Shown here: positions 7,767-15,195 of the stretch, one piece after another | Layout: each line of letters starts with the position of its first letter | How positions within the stretch are numbered: the stretch's first letter is position 1 | DNA from: Candidatus Desantisbacteria bacterium CG2_30_40_21 | GTDB taxonomy: Bacteria; UBA9089; CG2-30-40-21 | Reading direction: 5' to 3' | NCBI GenBank assembly: GCA_001873945.1 | Contig: MNYI01000057.1 | Location: 1 to 20,206 of the forward strand | DNA: 20,206 nucleotides | Position numbers and translations under genes: made by a program | Notes under the pieces: generated by a model | What the model was told of the DNA's origin: nothing | Seen by the model: the letters and a program-made list of their open reading frames with translations, nothing else | Database searches by the model: none

Positions 7767-8284
7767 CTCATCCTCCTCCACACGATAATCAGGATACCAC
7801 CCAAAATAACCAATTCCTGAGCCGCACTCATTACCACAAAGCTGACAAACCCCATCTCCGGAGAATAACCAAAAGGAAAGCCTGTGGTCATGATAATTCG
7901 ATGCGTACTCAATGGATAAAATATCATCAATCCATTTTTAGTAACAAGGAGATCCATGAGGACATGGGAGCAAACACATAGGCTGCTTAACAGGCACCAT
8001 TTTTTCCAATTTTCTCGAAATATCCCTACTATTATGCTGACAATAAGTGATATGAGAAGCACAAATCCGAGTGAATGTGTTGGCCCATGATGGTTTTCCC
8101 AGCTAAATCTAATCCCTGATGATATGGAAAAAAGGTCAATATCCGGCAGGCTGGCAAGAAGGATGCAAAACAAAAGAGATCTCCATCCCTGACGGAGTTG
8201 TTTTTTCTTATGGAGGCAGCACCTCCGGCGGCTGATAGTGTAAATGATTGCTGCTGTCAATGTATGACCAATCGGTGTAGGCAT
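7763..8284 (-). CDS. YdjM/DUF457-type membrane-bound metal-dependent hydrolase
   Basis: A 173-residue integral membrane protein of the LexA-regulated YdjM / DUF457 family, predicted metal-dependent hydrolases of unknown substrate. The family's metal-ligand motifs are present in order: PIGH (4-7), LPDIDLF (46-52), HHGPTHS (65-71) and CSHVLMD (105-111). Four hydrophobic segments lie near 36-46, 72-90, 95-112 and 145-168. Its ATG directly follows the TAA of the methyltransferase-like gene with no gap, and AAGGAG lies 9 nt upstream inside that gene's end. Its TGA overlaps the ATG of the protease gene. Translational coupling along the operon is therefore likely. Confidence 0.85.
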   Translation of the reverse strand: MPTPIGHTLTAAIIYTISRRRCCLHKKKQLRQGWRSLLFCILLASLPDIDLFSISSGIRFSWENHHGPTHSLGFVLLISLIVSIIVGIFRENWKKWCLLSSLCVCSHVLMDLLVTKNGLMIFYPLSTHRIIMTTGFPFGYSPEMGFVSFVVMSAAQELVILGGILIIVWRRMR

Positions 8285-8848
8285 TTATTTTTTCTCCTTT
8301 TGTATGCAAATAAACGGTATAACTCCAGGAAATTCAGGATGTCTATGCCATAAGGCAAATGTATAGCTTGTTTGTGGGTATTCTGTTGGATGATTTCCTA
8401 CTATGACATTACTGAACCGTTTTTTAAGATTTTTGAGAAATTTTTTATAATTATCTATTTCACTGTCAAGGGTTATAATGGCATAACCACCTGATTTGAG
8501 CACATAATCCATGGCATTGATTACATTTCGTTCTTTCATTTTTCCAGGTTCATAGCAATGCAATGAGACAACATCCATTGAATTTTGCAAAATACCCTCC
8601 GAAGTATACCGTCCGCGAGCAACCATCTCAATTTTACCGGTAATATTTCGTATTCTTATGGATTCCTCTGGTAATAGCAATTTCTGATCATTATCTGACA
8701 CCTCAACGAAATCAGGCCGTTTTTCGAGATTCCAAATATTAACTATATGATTTTTTTTTATTAATGCAAGACTAAACTCACCCCTGCCAGAGGCAAAATC
8801 AATCCATGTTCGTGCATTTTTAATAATATCAGCAACTATATCTTCCAT
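8285..8848 (-). CDS. Small class I SAM-dependent methyltransferase-like protein
   Basis: The 187-residue product shows a class I methyltransferase pattern: motif I as WIDFASGRGEFSLAL (about 15-29), a motif IV-like MDVVSLHCYE (91-100) and LKSGGYAIITLD (117-128). The substrate is not recognisable. The ATG at 8848 is preceded by only a modest GAGGT/AGGTG signal. The same frame stays open for 35 codons upstream (8849-8953) without an ATG, GTG or TTG, and that stretch translates into a protein-like sequence (YLSRQDNDWIIGSLKRYEAA). The gene may therefore be 5'-truncated or frameshifted, or use a rare ATT start. It is the first gene of the operon with the YdjM-like hydrolase and the C25 protease. 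Confidence 0.65.
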   Translation of the reverse strand: MEDIVADIIKNARTWIDFASGRGEFSLALIKKNHIVNIWNLEKRPDFVEVSDNDQKLLLPEESIRIRNITGKIEMVARGRYTSEGILQNSMDVVSLHCYEPGKMKERNVINAMDYVLKSGGYAIITLDSEIDNYKKFLKNLKKRFSNVIVGNHPTEYPQTSYTFALWHRHPEFPGVIPFICIQKEKK

Positions 8849-8934
8849 TGCACCTATTACCTCAATCCCTAATCTATCAGCAGCCTCATATCGTTTGAGC
8901 GACCCAATAATCCAATCATTATCTTGACGACTTA

Positions 8935-8964
8935 AGTATACCCTACAATACGCTCATTTGTCAA
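8935..8964 (-). promoter_or_regulatory. Sigma70-type promoter for the methyltransferase-hydrolase-protease operon
   Basis: On the minus strand TTGACA (8964-8959) and TATACT (8940-8935) are separated by 18 bp. The predicted start near 8928 gives a leader of about 80 nt before the ATG at 8848. If used, the open frame upstream of that ATG would be only partly transcribed. Confidence 0.6.
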
Positions 8965-9018
8965 CAAACTTTTCGATCTGTGCAGTTGGAATTTACATCG
9001 CATTCATCTTATTATACT

Positions 9019-9147
9019 CAAATACTGCATAGGGAAAATGGGGACAGCGCCCGGGAAAATGGGGACAGCGCCCTATTTTTCTTCTAAAAATAGGGCGCTG
9101 TCCCCATTTTCCCGGGCGCTGTCCCCATTTTCCCTATGCAGTATTTG
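9019..9147. repeat. Perfect 129-bp palindrome with duplicated GGGGACAGCGCCC units
   Basis: Two perfectly complementary 62-nt arms (9019-9080 and 9086-9147) flank a 5-nt loop, CTTCT. Each arm contains a tandem 21-bp direct repeat (9032-9052 and 9053-9073 in the left arm) built around AAAATGGGGACAGCGCCC. GGGGACAG-rich palindromes are known around REP-associated tyrosine transposases, so this is probably a non-autonomous element. No transposase is in the window. It sits between the divergent promoters of the methyltransferase operon and the MazF operon. Confidence 0.85.
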
Positions 9148-9214
9148 TGGGACATGCTTAAGCCGCTGGCGAGGGTAGGGTAGGGGATTGGGAGAGCATT
9201 ACCTTTGTAATTAA

Positions 9215-9249
9215 GACTTGACAAGTCATCATTATGATGCTATAATTAT
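9215..9249 (+). promoter_or_regulatory. Promoter and operator-like palindromes of the MazF toxin-antitoxin operon
   Basis: TTGACA (9218-9223) and TATAAT (9241-9246) are both perfect and 17 bp apart. Short palindromes overlay them: GACTTG-A-CAAGTC (9215-9227) covers the -35, ATCAT-T-ATGAT (9228-9238) fills the spacer, and ATAATTAT (9242-9249) covers the -10. Ribbon-helix-helix antitoxins commonly bind such arrays to repress their own operon, so autoregulation is likely. Confidence 0.75.
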
Positions 9250-9269
9250 GCTCTAGGGGGTGATTTTAG

Positions 9270-9503
9270 ATGAGAACAACTGTTGTTTTAGAGCCTGAAG
9301 TAGAAAAATTGATTCGAGTACTATCGCTTAAGAAAAAACTTAGTCAATTTATAAATCAGTGTGTTAAGGAACATTTTAAGAATGAGGAGAAAAAAAGGCT
9401 AAAGGATGAATTGGCTGTAGCTTATAAAAGAGCAAGTAAAGAAGGGAAAGAAATCATAGATGGGTTTACATCCATTGAAGTAGAGGGGTGGCCAGAATGG
9501 TGA
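9270..9503 (+). CDS. Ribbon-helix-helix antitoxin paired with MazF
   Basis: A 77-residue protein. The N-terminal half (MRTTVVLEPEVEKLIRVLS, then KLSQFINQCVKEHF) fits a ribbon-helix-helix DNA-binding fold: one beta strand and two helices. The charged C-terminal half (about 46-77), ending EGWPEW, should bind and neutralise the toxin. A GGGGGTG ribosome-binding site lies 7 nt before the ATG. Its last 7 bases overlap the toxin start. It likely acts as both antitoxin and repressor at the palindromes around the promoter. The exact family (MazE-like or CopG-like) is uncertain. Confidence 0.85.
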   Translation: MRTTVVLEPEVEKLIRVLSLKKKLSQFINQCVKEHFKNEEKKRLKDELAVAYKRASKEGKEIIDGFTSIEVEGWPEW

Positions 9504-9847
9504 GACTACCATTACGGGGTGAAATTTATTGGGTGAATCTTGAACCTACTTTAGGAACTGAGATTAAAAAAACCCGTCCTTGTCTAATCATTTCTTGTGA
9601 TGAAGCGAACAAAAATTATGGACAGGTGACCGTCTTACCTTTGACATCGCAACATTTGGAAACAATTATGCCTTTTCAGGTATTTTTATCGGCAATGGAG
9701 ACCGGTTTGGAAAAGGATTCAAAAGCCTTAGCTGAACAAATTAGAACTGTCTCTAAGATCAGGTTAATTAAAATGGCTGGAAGGATACGGGAAGAATTAT
9801 TGATGAAGTTGGGTTGTGCTATAAAAATCCATTTGGATTTAGAATAG
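9497..9847 (+). CDS. mazF: MazF/PemK family mRNA interferase toxin
   Basis: A 116-residue toxin expected to cleave mRNA at short sequences and stop growth when the antitoxin is lost. Family hallmarks are present: RGEIYWVNLEP (7-17), the KKTRPCLIIS loop with the catalytic-type Arg27 (24-33), VTVLPLTS with Thr50/Ser51 (44-51), then the AEQIRTVSKIRL segment. The ATG at 9497 is chosen over the in-frame GTG at 9488 because AGGGG lies 8 nt before it and it gives the usual MVRLPLRGEIYW start. The overlap with the antitoxin stop (ATGGTGA) suggests translational coupling. No truncation or missing key residue was seen. Confidence 0.93.
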   Translation: MVRLPLRGEIYWVNLEPTLGTEIKKTRPCLIISCDEANKNYGQVTVLPLTSQHLETIMPFQVFLSAMETGLEKDSKALAEQIRTVSKIRLIKMAGRIREELLMKLGCAIKIHLDLE

Positions 9848-10103
9848 TTCTTGGAGAGTTGGAGAGTACGAAAAATACAAAAATTATTGGAGTATTTTCC
9901 AACAATCATTTCGGTTTTTTTAACTTCCGATAATATATCTTATGTAAACCAACTGGTAAGAATAGATGTGATTTGCAGCACAATGCGATGTCGTAGCAAA
10001 AGACCTCATGTGGATTGGATGGCATTTGGATGGCATATTGTCAATACGGAATGCTATCGTTTCAGTGAAGAAATATGCGATTTTTTTCTTCCTTGATTTG
10101 GAG

Positions 10104-10154
10104 TGCATTACCTTGGTAATGCATATGGTGTAGCTTACTGGCTGCACCATATGC
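10104..10154. repeat. Adjacent palindrome and long hairpin
   Basis: TGCATTACC-TT-GGTAATGCA (10104-10123) is a perfect palindrome. It overlaps a second hairpin whose arms, GCATATGGTG (10121-10130) and CACCATATGC (10145-10154), extend inward through a further four pairs including one wobble. A partly conserved version of the first palindrome, GCATTACCTTTGTAAT, lies at 9196-9211, just before the MazF operon promoter. Confidence 0.65.
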
Positions 10155-10281
10155 CGGTCATAAGGAAATAGCAAAGGCATAGCGGAGCTATTATGCTGTA
10201 ACGATTGCAATTGCCTCTCTGGACTGGGGATAAAGCCGATAACATAATGTAATACTGTAACTTCGTGTAATTAAAACAAAA

Positions 10282-10370
10282 GGCAGGTGCAAGACCTGCC
10301 CCTACGACAAATCCTGCTAATCAAGAAGGATATTCGAAACACAACCTGCCCCTACACAGGTTGTGTTTCG
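10282..10370. repeat. Two hairpins sharing the ACCTGCCCCTAC repeat
   Basis: Bases 10282-10300 form GGCAGGT-GCAAG-ACCTGCC. Bases 10335-10348 and 10357-10370 form a perfect 14-bp stem (CGAAACACAACCTG with its complement) around an 8-nt loop. Both contain ACCTGCCCCTAC (10294-10305 and 10344-10355), a dispersed GTAGGGGCAGGT-type repeat often seen between genes. A terminator role is possible, but no T-run follows. Confidence 0.6.
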
Positions 10371-10543
10371 TGTTGACTTACGAAGTTCTGAAGTTATGAA
10401 GTTACTGGATTTCAAGCCCTCTTTCCCCTACCCTTTCCCAATTATATCTCCACCCTTGTAACGACTCTCTGAAGTTTGCTGGCTGGCAGCTTGTTAAACT
10501 GCACAAAGTTGGGAATAACCTTAATATCTGGGCTACCCCTCCC

Positions 10544-11644
10544 CTACTCTCTCACAAATACTTTCCCCGGCAATTGTCGAACAAACCCTTTTAATTCAAG
10601 CTGAAGTAATATAGAAGCCATCTGGCCGGCACTTATATCAGAATTATAAATAAGATAATCAATCTGTTGTGGCTTATCCCCTATCAATGAATACACCTGT
10701 TTTTCTGTCCCTAACAGTTCGTTAATATCCTTTTTTTTCTCTGGAATAGCTATTTGTTTCAATGTTGTTACCAATAAACCAATCTCTTCCAGAATATCCT
10801 CAACGCAGGTTACTAATTTTGCCCCTTGTTGAATCAGGTGATTGGTGCCTGCACTCAGACGACTGTCAATACATCCAGGAACAGCAAAAACATCCCTCCC
10901 CTGCTCCAGGGCATACTCAGTGGTAATAAATGTCCCGCTTCGGATAGATGCCTCAACAACCAATGTACCCAAAGCTAATCCACTGATGATCCGATTTCGC
11001 CTTGGAAAATTAAACTTTTCTGGCATAGTCCCCATAGGAAACTCACTCAGCACTGCCCCATGCTGAACAATTTGCTCAAAAAGTCTTTTATTTTCAGGTG
11101 GATACATAATGTCTACCCCACAGCCGAGCACAGCTATGGTTCTGCCATTTGCGGAAATAGCACCAAGATGACTGGCTGTATCAATCCCTCGAGCCAGACC
11201 GCTAACAACCGTAAGCCCAGCTCTGGCTAAATCTTGAGCAAAATTATCTGCCATTCTTCTTCCATAAAAGCTGGCTGATCTTGTCCCTACCATGGATATA
11301 GAAAGCCTGTCCTCTTCCTTGAGACATCCCTTAGTATATAATGCTGGTGGTGCAGCCCAGATGGATTTTAGATTCAGAGGATATTCTTCGTCTTCAAGGG
11401 TAATAACCCGCACTGATGCCGCATCAATCTTTTTTAATTCCTCATCTATACGAACATCTCCTCTTTTTTCGACAATCTCTTGAGCTATCTTTTCTCCAAT
11501 ACCCTTTATTTGAGCAAGATCTGCTGCATTAGCTACAAGGATATCCTCTACATTTCCAAAATAATTCAATAATGTTTGGAATCGTACCGGACCAATATCA
11601 GGAACCATATTCAAGGTGAGATATGAGATTGTTCTTTTTTCCAT
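10544..11644 (-). CDS. dprA: DNA-processing protein DprA (Smf)
   Basis: DprA binds incoming single-stranded DNA and loads RecA during transformation. The 366-residue protein has the full domain set. An N-terminal helix-hairpin-helix region (about 10-60, DIGPVRFQTLLNYFG, IKGIGEKIAQEI) precedes the Rossmann-like DprA core (about 75-290) with SMVGTRSAS (117-125), VVSGLARGIDTASHLGAI (146-163), AVLGCGVDIMYPPEN (171-185), FPRRNRIISGL (213-223) and SGTFITTEYALEQGRDVFAVPG (236-257). A C-terminal winged helix follows (about 307-366). Spacing to the AAGG signal is about 9 nt. It is the last gene of the rel-BON-dprA run and was probably transcribed from upstream. Competence itself is not shown here. Confidence 0.96.
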   Translation of the reverse strand: MEKRTISYLTLNMVPDIGPVRFQTLLNYFGNVEDILVANAADLAQIKGIGEKIAQEIVEKRGDVRIDEELKKIDAASVRVITLEDEEYPLNLKSIWAAPPALYTKGCLKEEDRLSISMVGTRSASFYGRRMADNFAQDLARAGLTVVSGLARGIDTASHLGAISANGRTIAVLGCGVDIMYPPENKRLFEQIVQHGAVLSEFPMGTMPEKFNFPRRNRIISGLALGTLVVEASIRSGTFITTEYALEQGRDVFAVPGCIDSRLSAGTNHLIQQGAKLVTCVEDILEEIGLLVTTLKQIAIPEKKKDINELLGTEKQVYSLIGDKPQQIDYLIYNSDISAGQMASILLQLELKGFVRQLPGKVFVRE

Positions 11645-11720
11645 TTTTTTATTACCTTCAAAGTAGATCCGTGCATCTTCGCAAACTCTCTGTCATTCCG
11701 AAATACTGATTGCTTTGCAA

Positions 11721-12050
11721 TCATTTATTCCCTGGAATTACCTGAGTCTTCAATTTTACCCATCGGGCACCCATCTTGAACCAATTCTCTAACTCAAACT
11801 TTACAGCCCTTACCCCTGGTATTTTTTTTATATTTCGTTCCACCCTCTTTAATTTTTCAACCTCAACCATTGCCTTTCTCTCAAAATAATCCTGTTCATT
11901 TGGATTGACAAAGACATCAAGTTGGAAATCGAGTTTACCTTTGATATAGACCACACCACTAATGGTACTAAAATCTATCTGTTTTGTATCCACCCAATTT
12001 TTGACCAATTCTGTTTCTACTCGTACATTAATTGTCCAATCATCAACCAT
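11721..12050 (-). CDS. Small BON-domain-like protein
   Basis: This 109-residue protein has no signal peptide or membrane segment. Its layout suggests a BON-like fold: TINVRVETELVKNWV (helix), then STISGVVYIKGKL (strands), then KLKRVERNIKKIPGVRAVKFELENW (helix and strand with the typical IPGVRAV turn). BON domains usually bind phospholipids or sit in envelope proteins, and a soluble version's role is unknown. AAGGAG lies 7 nt upstream of the ATG. A TGATTGC-TTT-GCAATCA hairpin (11707-11723) overlaps its stop codon. It lies between the rel and dprA genes. Domain assignment is by pattern only. Confidence 0.6.
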   Translation of the reverse strand: MVDDWTINVRVETELVKNWVDTKQIDFSTISGVVYIKGKLDFQLDVFVNPNEQDYFERKAMVEVEKLKRVERNIKKIPGVRAVKFELENWFKMGARWVKLKTQVIPGNK

Positions 12051-12117
12051 TGGTTAACTCCTTTTGTGCAAAGGTAACACAAACATTTTTGTTTGCTAAT
12101 AATCATACAAAACAGAC

Positions 12118-12135
12118 ACAGACAAGAATGTCTGT
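12118..12135. repeat. 18-bp palindromic repeat, inverted copy of bases 1-18
   Basis: ACAGACAAGAATGTCTGT is the exact reverse complement of bases 1-18. It lies 8 bp after the rel stop codon on that gene's strand, in the gap before the BON-like gene, and could form a 7-bp hairpin in the transcript. There is no T-run, so termination is doubtful. Confidence 0.6.
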
Positions 12136-12142
12136 GCTACAT

Positions 12143-14098
12143 TCATGTCCTTCCCCGATACACATCAATGACCCCTTTAATTCTTTCCAGCAAATGTATA
12201 ATCTCAGTAAGATGCTCTTTATCTCTGATAAGGACAATAAAGCTGCATTTGGCAATCCCATTTTCCACCACCTTTGCCCATGCCTCATTAATCGTGGTAT
12301 GGGTTGTATTGATAAGTGAAAGCATATCTTTTAACAGATTTTCTCGATTAAATGCCCTGACCATGATGCCTGCCTCATAAGTACCTGTCTTGTCCTCACC
12401 CCAGACAGCATCCACTATCCGTGACTGTCCATTATTACTGTTCATTATATTACGGCAATCTATTCGATGAATGGTTACTCCACCCTTGGTCACATATCCG
12501 GCTATTTTATCCCCTGGTATGGGTCCACAACACTTAGCCAGATTAAAGGCAATATCATTAATCCCGGAGATTATAACCTTACTTATTGATACTTTCTTTG
12601 GTTTTGGGGATGAATGTTCTTGTGGTTTTGGCCGGGTATCTTTTTGTGGTAACTCTTTTTGTTGCTCCTCTTCATGGGCTTTTAACCAGTTTCGTATCCT
12701 GCTTCTGGCTTTTGGTGTTCTGACAATTCTTATCCATGATTGGGTAGGGTGTGCCTTAATTGAGGTGATTATTTCAATAATATCACCACTCTCTAATTTA
12801 TAATCAAGGGGTACCATTCTACCCCCCATTCTGGCTCCAAAACAGTGATCCCCAACATTTGTATGAATGCTATAGGCATAATCAATCGGGGTAGCTCCCT
12901 TGGGCAGAATCTTTATCTCTCCCTTAGGGGTAAAAAGAAATACCTCATCTGAGAATAAATCCTGCTTTAATCCTTCCATAAAATCTTTGGGATCAGTTAG
13001 TTCCTGCTGCCATTCAATTACCCTTTTCAGCCAGGCAAACTTTGAGTCATGCTTTTCATCAAATCTTGTTTTCTCCTTATAATGCCAATGGGCTGCAATC
13101 CCCTCCTCAGCAATAATATCCATTTCTCTGGTTCTTATCTGGACCTCCATTGGTTTGCCATCAGGACCAATCACCGTGGTATGAACAGATTGATACATAT
13201 TTGACCTTGGGGTACTGATATAATCCTTAACCCGTCCGGGCATGGATTGCCATTTATCATGAACAATGCCCAATGCATTATAACAATCAACTTGTTTATC
13301 AGTAATAATTCTAATCCCGGTCAGGTCATATATTTCATCAAAGGACTTATGCCTTGAGGTCATTTTTTGATAAATGCTGTAGAAATGTTTTGGTCTGCTT
13401 AAAATATCAGCGGCGATATTTGCCTTATTAAATTCTTCGGTTAAGATTTCTCTTACCCTTTCCGCATACGCCTCTCTTTCTTCGCGTTTAGATGCCACCA
13501 TTTTAGATATCTCATGATACACATCCGCATGAAGGTAGCTAAAAGATAGGTCCTCTAACTCCCATTTAATTTTCCCCAGCCCCAGTCTATGTGCCAGAGG
13601 GGTATATATCTCCAATGTTTCCAATGCCATTTGTTTTTGAGCGTCCACAGAGAGAGAACTCAATGTCCGCATATTATGCAATCTATCAGCCAGTTTTATA
13701 AGGATTACCCGAATATCCTTAGCCGTAGCAATAAGCATTTTTCGTAGGTTTTCAGCTTTATTTTCATGCTTGCTGTGCTGCTGAACCCATGCAATCTTAG
13801 AGACACCCTCTACCAAAAGGCTAATCTCTTCCCCAAATTGTTCTTTTATGTTTGAGCTGGTAATAGTGGTATCTTCTACCACATCATGAAGAAGAGCAGC
13901 AGCTATGGTAACTACATCCATCTTAAACTCTGTCAGAATGCTTGCTGTCTCAAGGGGATGGATAATATATGGTTCACCAGAAAGTCTTTTTTGGTCATGA
14001 TGGGCAAGGTTTGCTACTTGATATGCTTTTTTTATTAATTCTATATCTGCCGATGGATTATAGGAGATTACCCGATTTATTATCTTATCAATATCCAT
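12143..14098 (-). CDS. rel: Bifunctional (p)ppGpp synthetase / hydrolase (RelA/SpoT family)
   Basis: This enzyme makes and degrades the stringent-response alarmone (p)ppGpp. The 651-residue protein has the long-Rel order. The HD hydrolase domain (about 30-190) keeps its metal motifs: HP near 47, LLHDVVEDT (69-77) and KLADRLHNMRTL (135-146), so hydrolase activity should be intact. The synthetase domain (about 230-345) has RPKHFYSIYQKM, YDLTGIRI, NMYQSVHTTV and MEVQIRT. TGS (about 384-445, EVFLFTPKGEI) and the Zn-finger/CC region (AKCCGPIPGDKIAGYVTKGG, 521-540) follow, then a C-terminal ACT domain (about 575-651). The ATG at 14098 is preferred over an in-frame GTG at 14110 because AGGTGA lies 8 nt upstream. 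It follows secF by about 60 bp on the same strand. The usual His after QIRTxEM is Asp here; effect unknown. Confidence 0.96.
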   Translation of the reverse strand: MDIDKIINRVISYNPSADIELIKKAYQVANLAHHDQKRLSGEPYIIHPLETASILTEFKMDVVTIAAALLHDVVEDTTITSSNIKEQFGEEISLLVEGVSKIAWVQQHSKHENKAENLRKMLIATAKDIRVILIKLADRLHNMRTLSSLSVDAQKQMALETLEIYTPLAHRLGLGKIKWELEDLSFSYLHADVYHEISKMVASKREEREAYAERVREILTEEFNKANIAADILSRPKHFYSIYQKMTSRHKSFDEIYDLTGIRIITDKQVDCYNALGIVHDKWQSMPGRVKDYISTPRSNMYQSVHTTVIGPDGKPMEVQIRTREMDIIAEEGIAAHWHYKEKTRFDEKHDSKFAWLKRVIEWQQELTDPKDFMEGLKQDLFSDEVFLFTPKGEIKILPKGATPIDYAYSIHTNVGDHCFGARMGGRMVPLDYKLESGDIIEIITSIKAHPTQSWIRIVRTPKARSRIRNWLKAHEEEQQKELPQKDTRPKPQEHSSPKPKKVSISKVIISGINDIAFNLAKCCGPIPGDKIAGYVTKGGVTIHRIDCRNIMNSNNGQSRIVDAVWGEDKTGTYEAGIMVRAFNRENLLKDMLSLINTTHTTINEAWAKVVENGIAKCSFIVLIRDKEHLTEIIHLLERIKGVIDVYRGRT

Positions 14099-14157
14099 CT
14101 CATCTGTCACCTATTATCCCAACTATTTTCTTCTACCCTTTCGTTCTGTTATGCCTT

Positions 14158-15126
14158 CTATCTTGAGGGAGGAGCAGTGCTTTGTCTTCCGATTTTTTCC
14201 GAGGCAGTAACGACCTTGCTGCTTTTTTTCATCATCAAGCTATTCCATTCAATCAAGATAGGGCTGGCAATAAATATAGACGAATATGTGCCAATAATCA
14301 CCCCAAAGATTAATATCCAGCAAAAATCTGTGGTAACCTGTGAACCCTTAACAAGGAGGGCAATCAAAACAATAAGAACAGTTATGGATGTAACAATGGT
14401 TCTGCTCAAAATCTCATTTATGCTTGAGTTGATAATTACATCATAGGCTTCCTTGCGACGAAGTTTCAGATTTTCTCTGATACGGTCAAAGACAACTACT
14501 GTATCTGTTAAGGAATAACCAGCTAAGGTCAATAAAGCTGTAATGAGCAAAAGATTAATCTCTCGATTGCACACCCAGAATATACCGGTTACAACCAGAA
14601 CATCATGAAGCGTAGCCACAGCAGCGCCTATTCCAAATCTGGGCTGTTTGAAACGAAAGGTAATATAAACTGTCAGGGCAATAATTGCCCAGAAGATTGC
14701 CCATAATGCCTTTTCCTTTAACTCTGTTCCAATCTTTGGACCCACCTCTTCTGTTCTCTCTATCTTGAATGAATTATCTGTTTTGAATCTTTCCTTAAAT
14801 ATAGTGCTTATCTTTGCGGTCAGGTTTCCTATATCTGATTTTCTTGTTCGAATAAGGATTCGTCCCGTATCTCCAACTTCTTGAAGCTCAACATCATTCA
14901 TCCCTTTAGCAGATAATATGCCGCGAATCTCCGCCATATTCACAGGCTTATCAAACCCTACTTCCACCAGCGTGCCACCGGCAAAATCAACCCCCATATT
15001 GGCATAACCAAGCCCTATCTGGATAATAGCAATTATCCCCAGCAGGCTCAAAACACCTGAAATAGCAAACGCAATGTACCGCTTTCCCACAAAGTCTATC
15101 TTTGAATTTTTAATTAACTCCATCAT
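14158..15126 (-). CDS. secF: Protein translocase subunit SecF
   Basis: SecF pairs with SecD to drive the later stages of Sec-dependent export using the proton motive force. The 322-residue protein has TM1 (about 17-37), the GVDFAGG motif (45-51) starting the periplasmic domain, EVGPKIG (127-133), and five C-terminal helices. The TM4 signature LTLAGYSLTDTVVVFDRIREN (199-219) includes the conserved Asp. The first of two adjacent ATGs has AAGGAG about 9 nt upstream. A perfect inverted repeat AATATTG-N6-CAATATT (15142-15161) sits just before that site. Unlike the usual secD-secF layout, about 720 bp holding a toxin-antitoxin module separates it from secD. Confidence 0.97.
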   Translation of the reverse strand: MMELIKNSKIDFVGKRYIAFAISGVLSLLGIIAIIQIGLGYANMGVDFAGGTLVEVGFDKPVNMAEIRGILSAKGMNDVELQEVGDTGRILIRTRKSDIGNLTAKISTIFKERFKTDNSFKIERTEEVGPKIGTELKEKALWAIFWAIIALTVYITFRFKQPRFGIGAAVATLHDVLVVTGIFWVCNREINLLLITALLTLAGYSLTDTVVVFDRIRENLKLRRKEAYDVIINSSINEILSRTIVTSITVLIVLIALLVKGSQVTTDFCWILIFGVIIGTYSSIFIASPILIEWNSLMMKKSSKVVTASEKIGRQSTAPPSR

Positions 15127-15195
15127 TTTTTTAATCTCCTTAATATTGTGAATTCAATATTCAAAATTTACCTTTGATTCTTCCAACTCTTTTGA

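Larger units (their letters stand above)
9848..10543. other. Non-coding stretch between the MazF operon and dprA, with several hairpins
   Basis: No convincing gene lies in these roughly 700 bases; the short open frames on either strand lack family features. It contains a weak hairpin just after mazF (near 9886-9910), the palindromes at 10104-10154, two GTAGGGGCAGG-type hairpins (10282-10370) and three 8-bp GAAGTT repeats at 10381-10405. The base use and repeats resemble an accessory or degraded region. Confidence 0.6.

Noticed and set aside
9920..10210. 96-residue minus-strand frame and an overlapping 81-residue plus-strand frame (9851-10096) after mazF
   Set aside because: Neither has a recognisable domain or good ribosome-binding site; the region is rich in hairpins.
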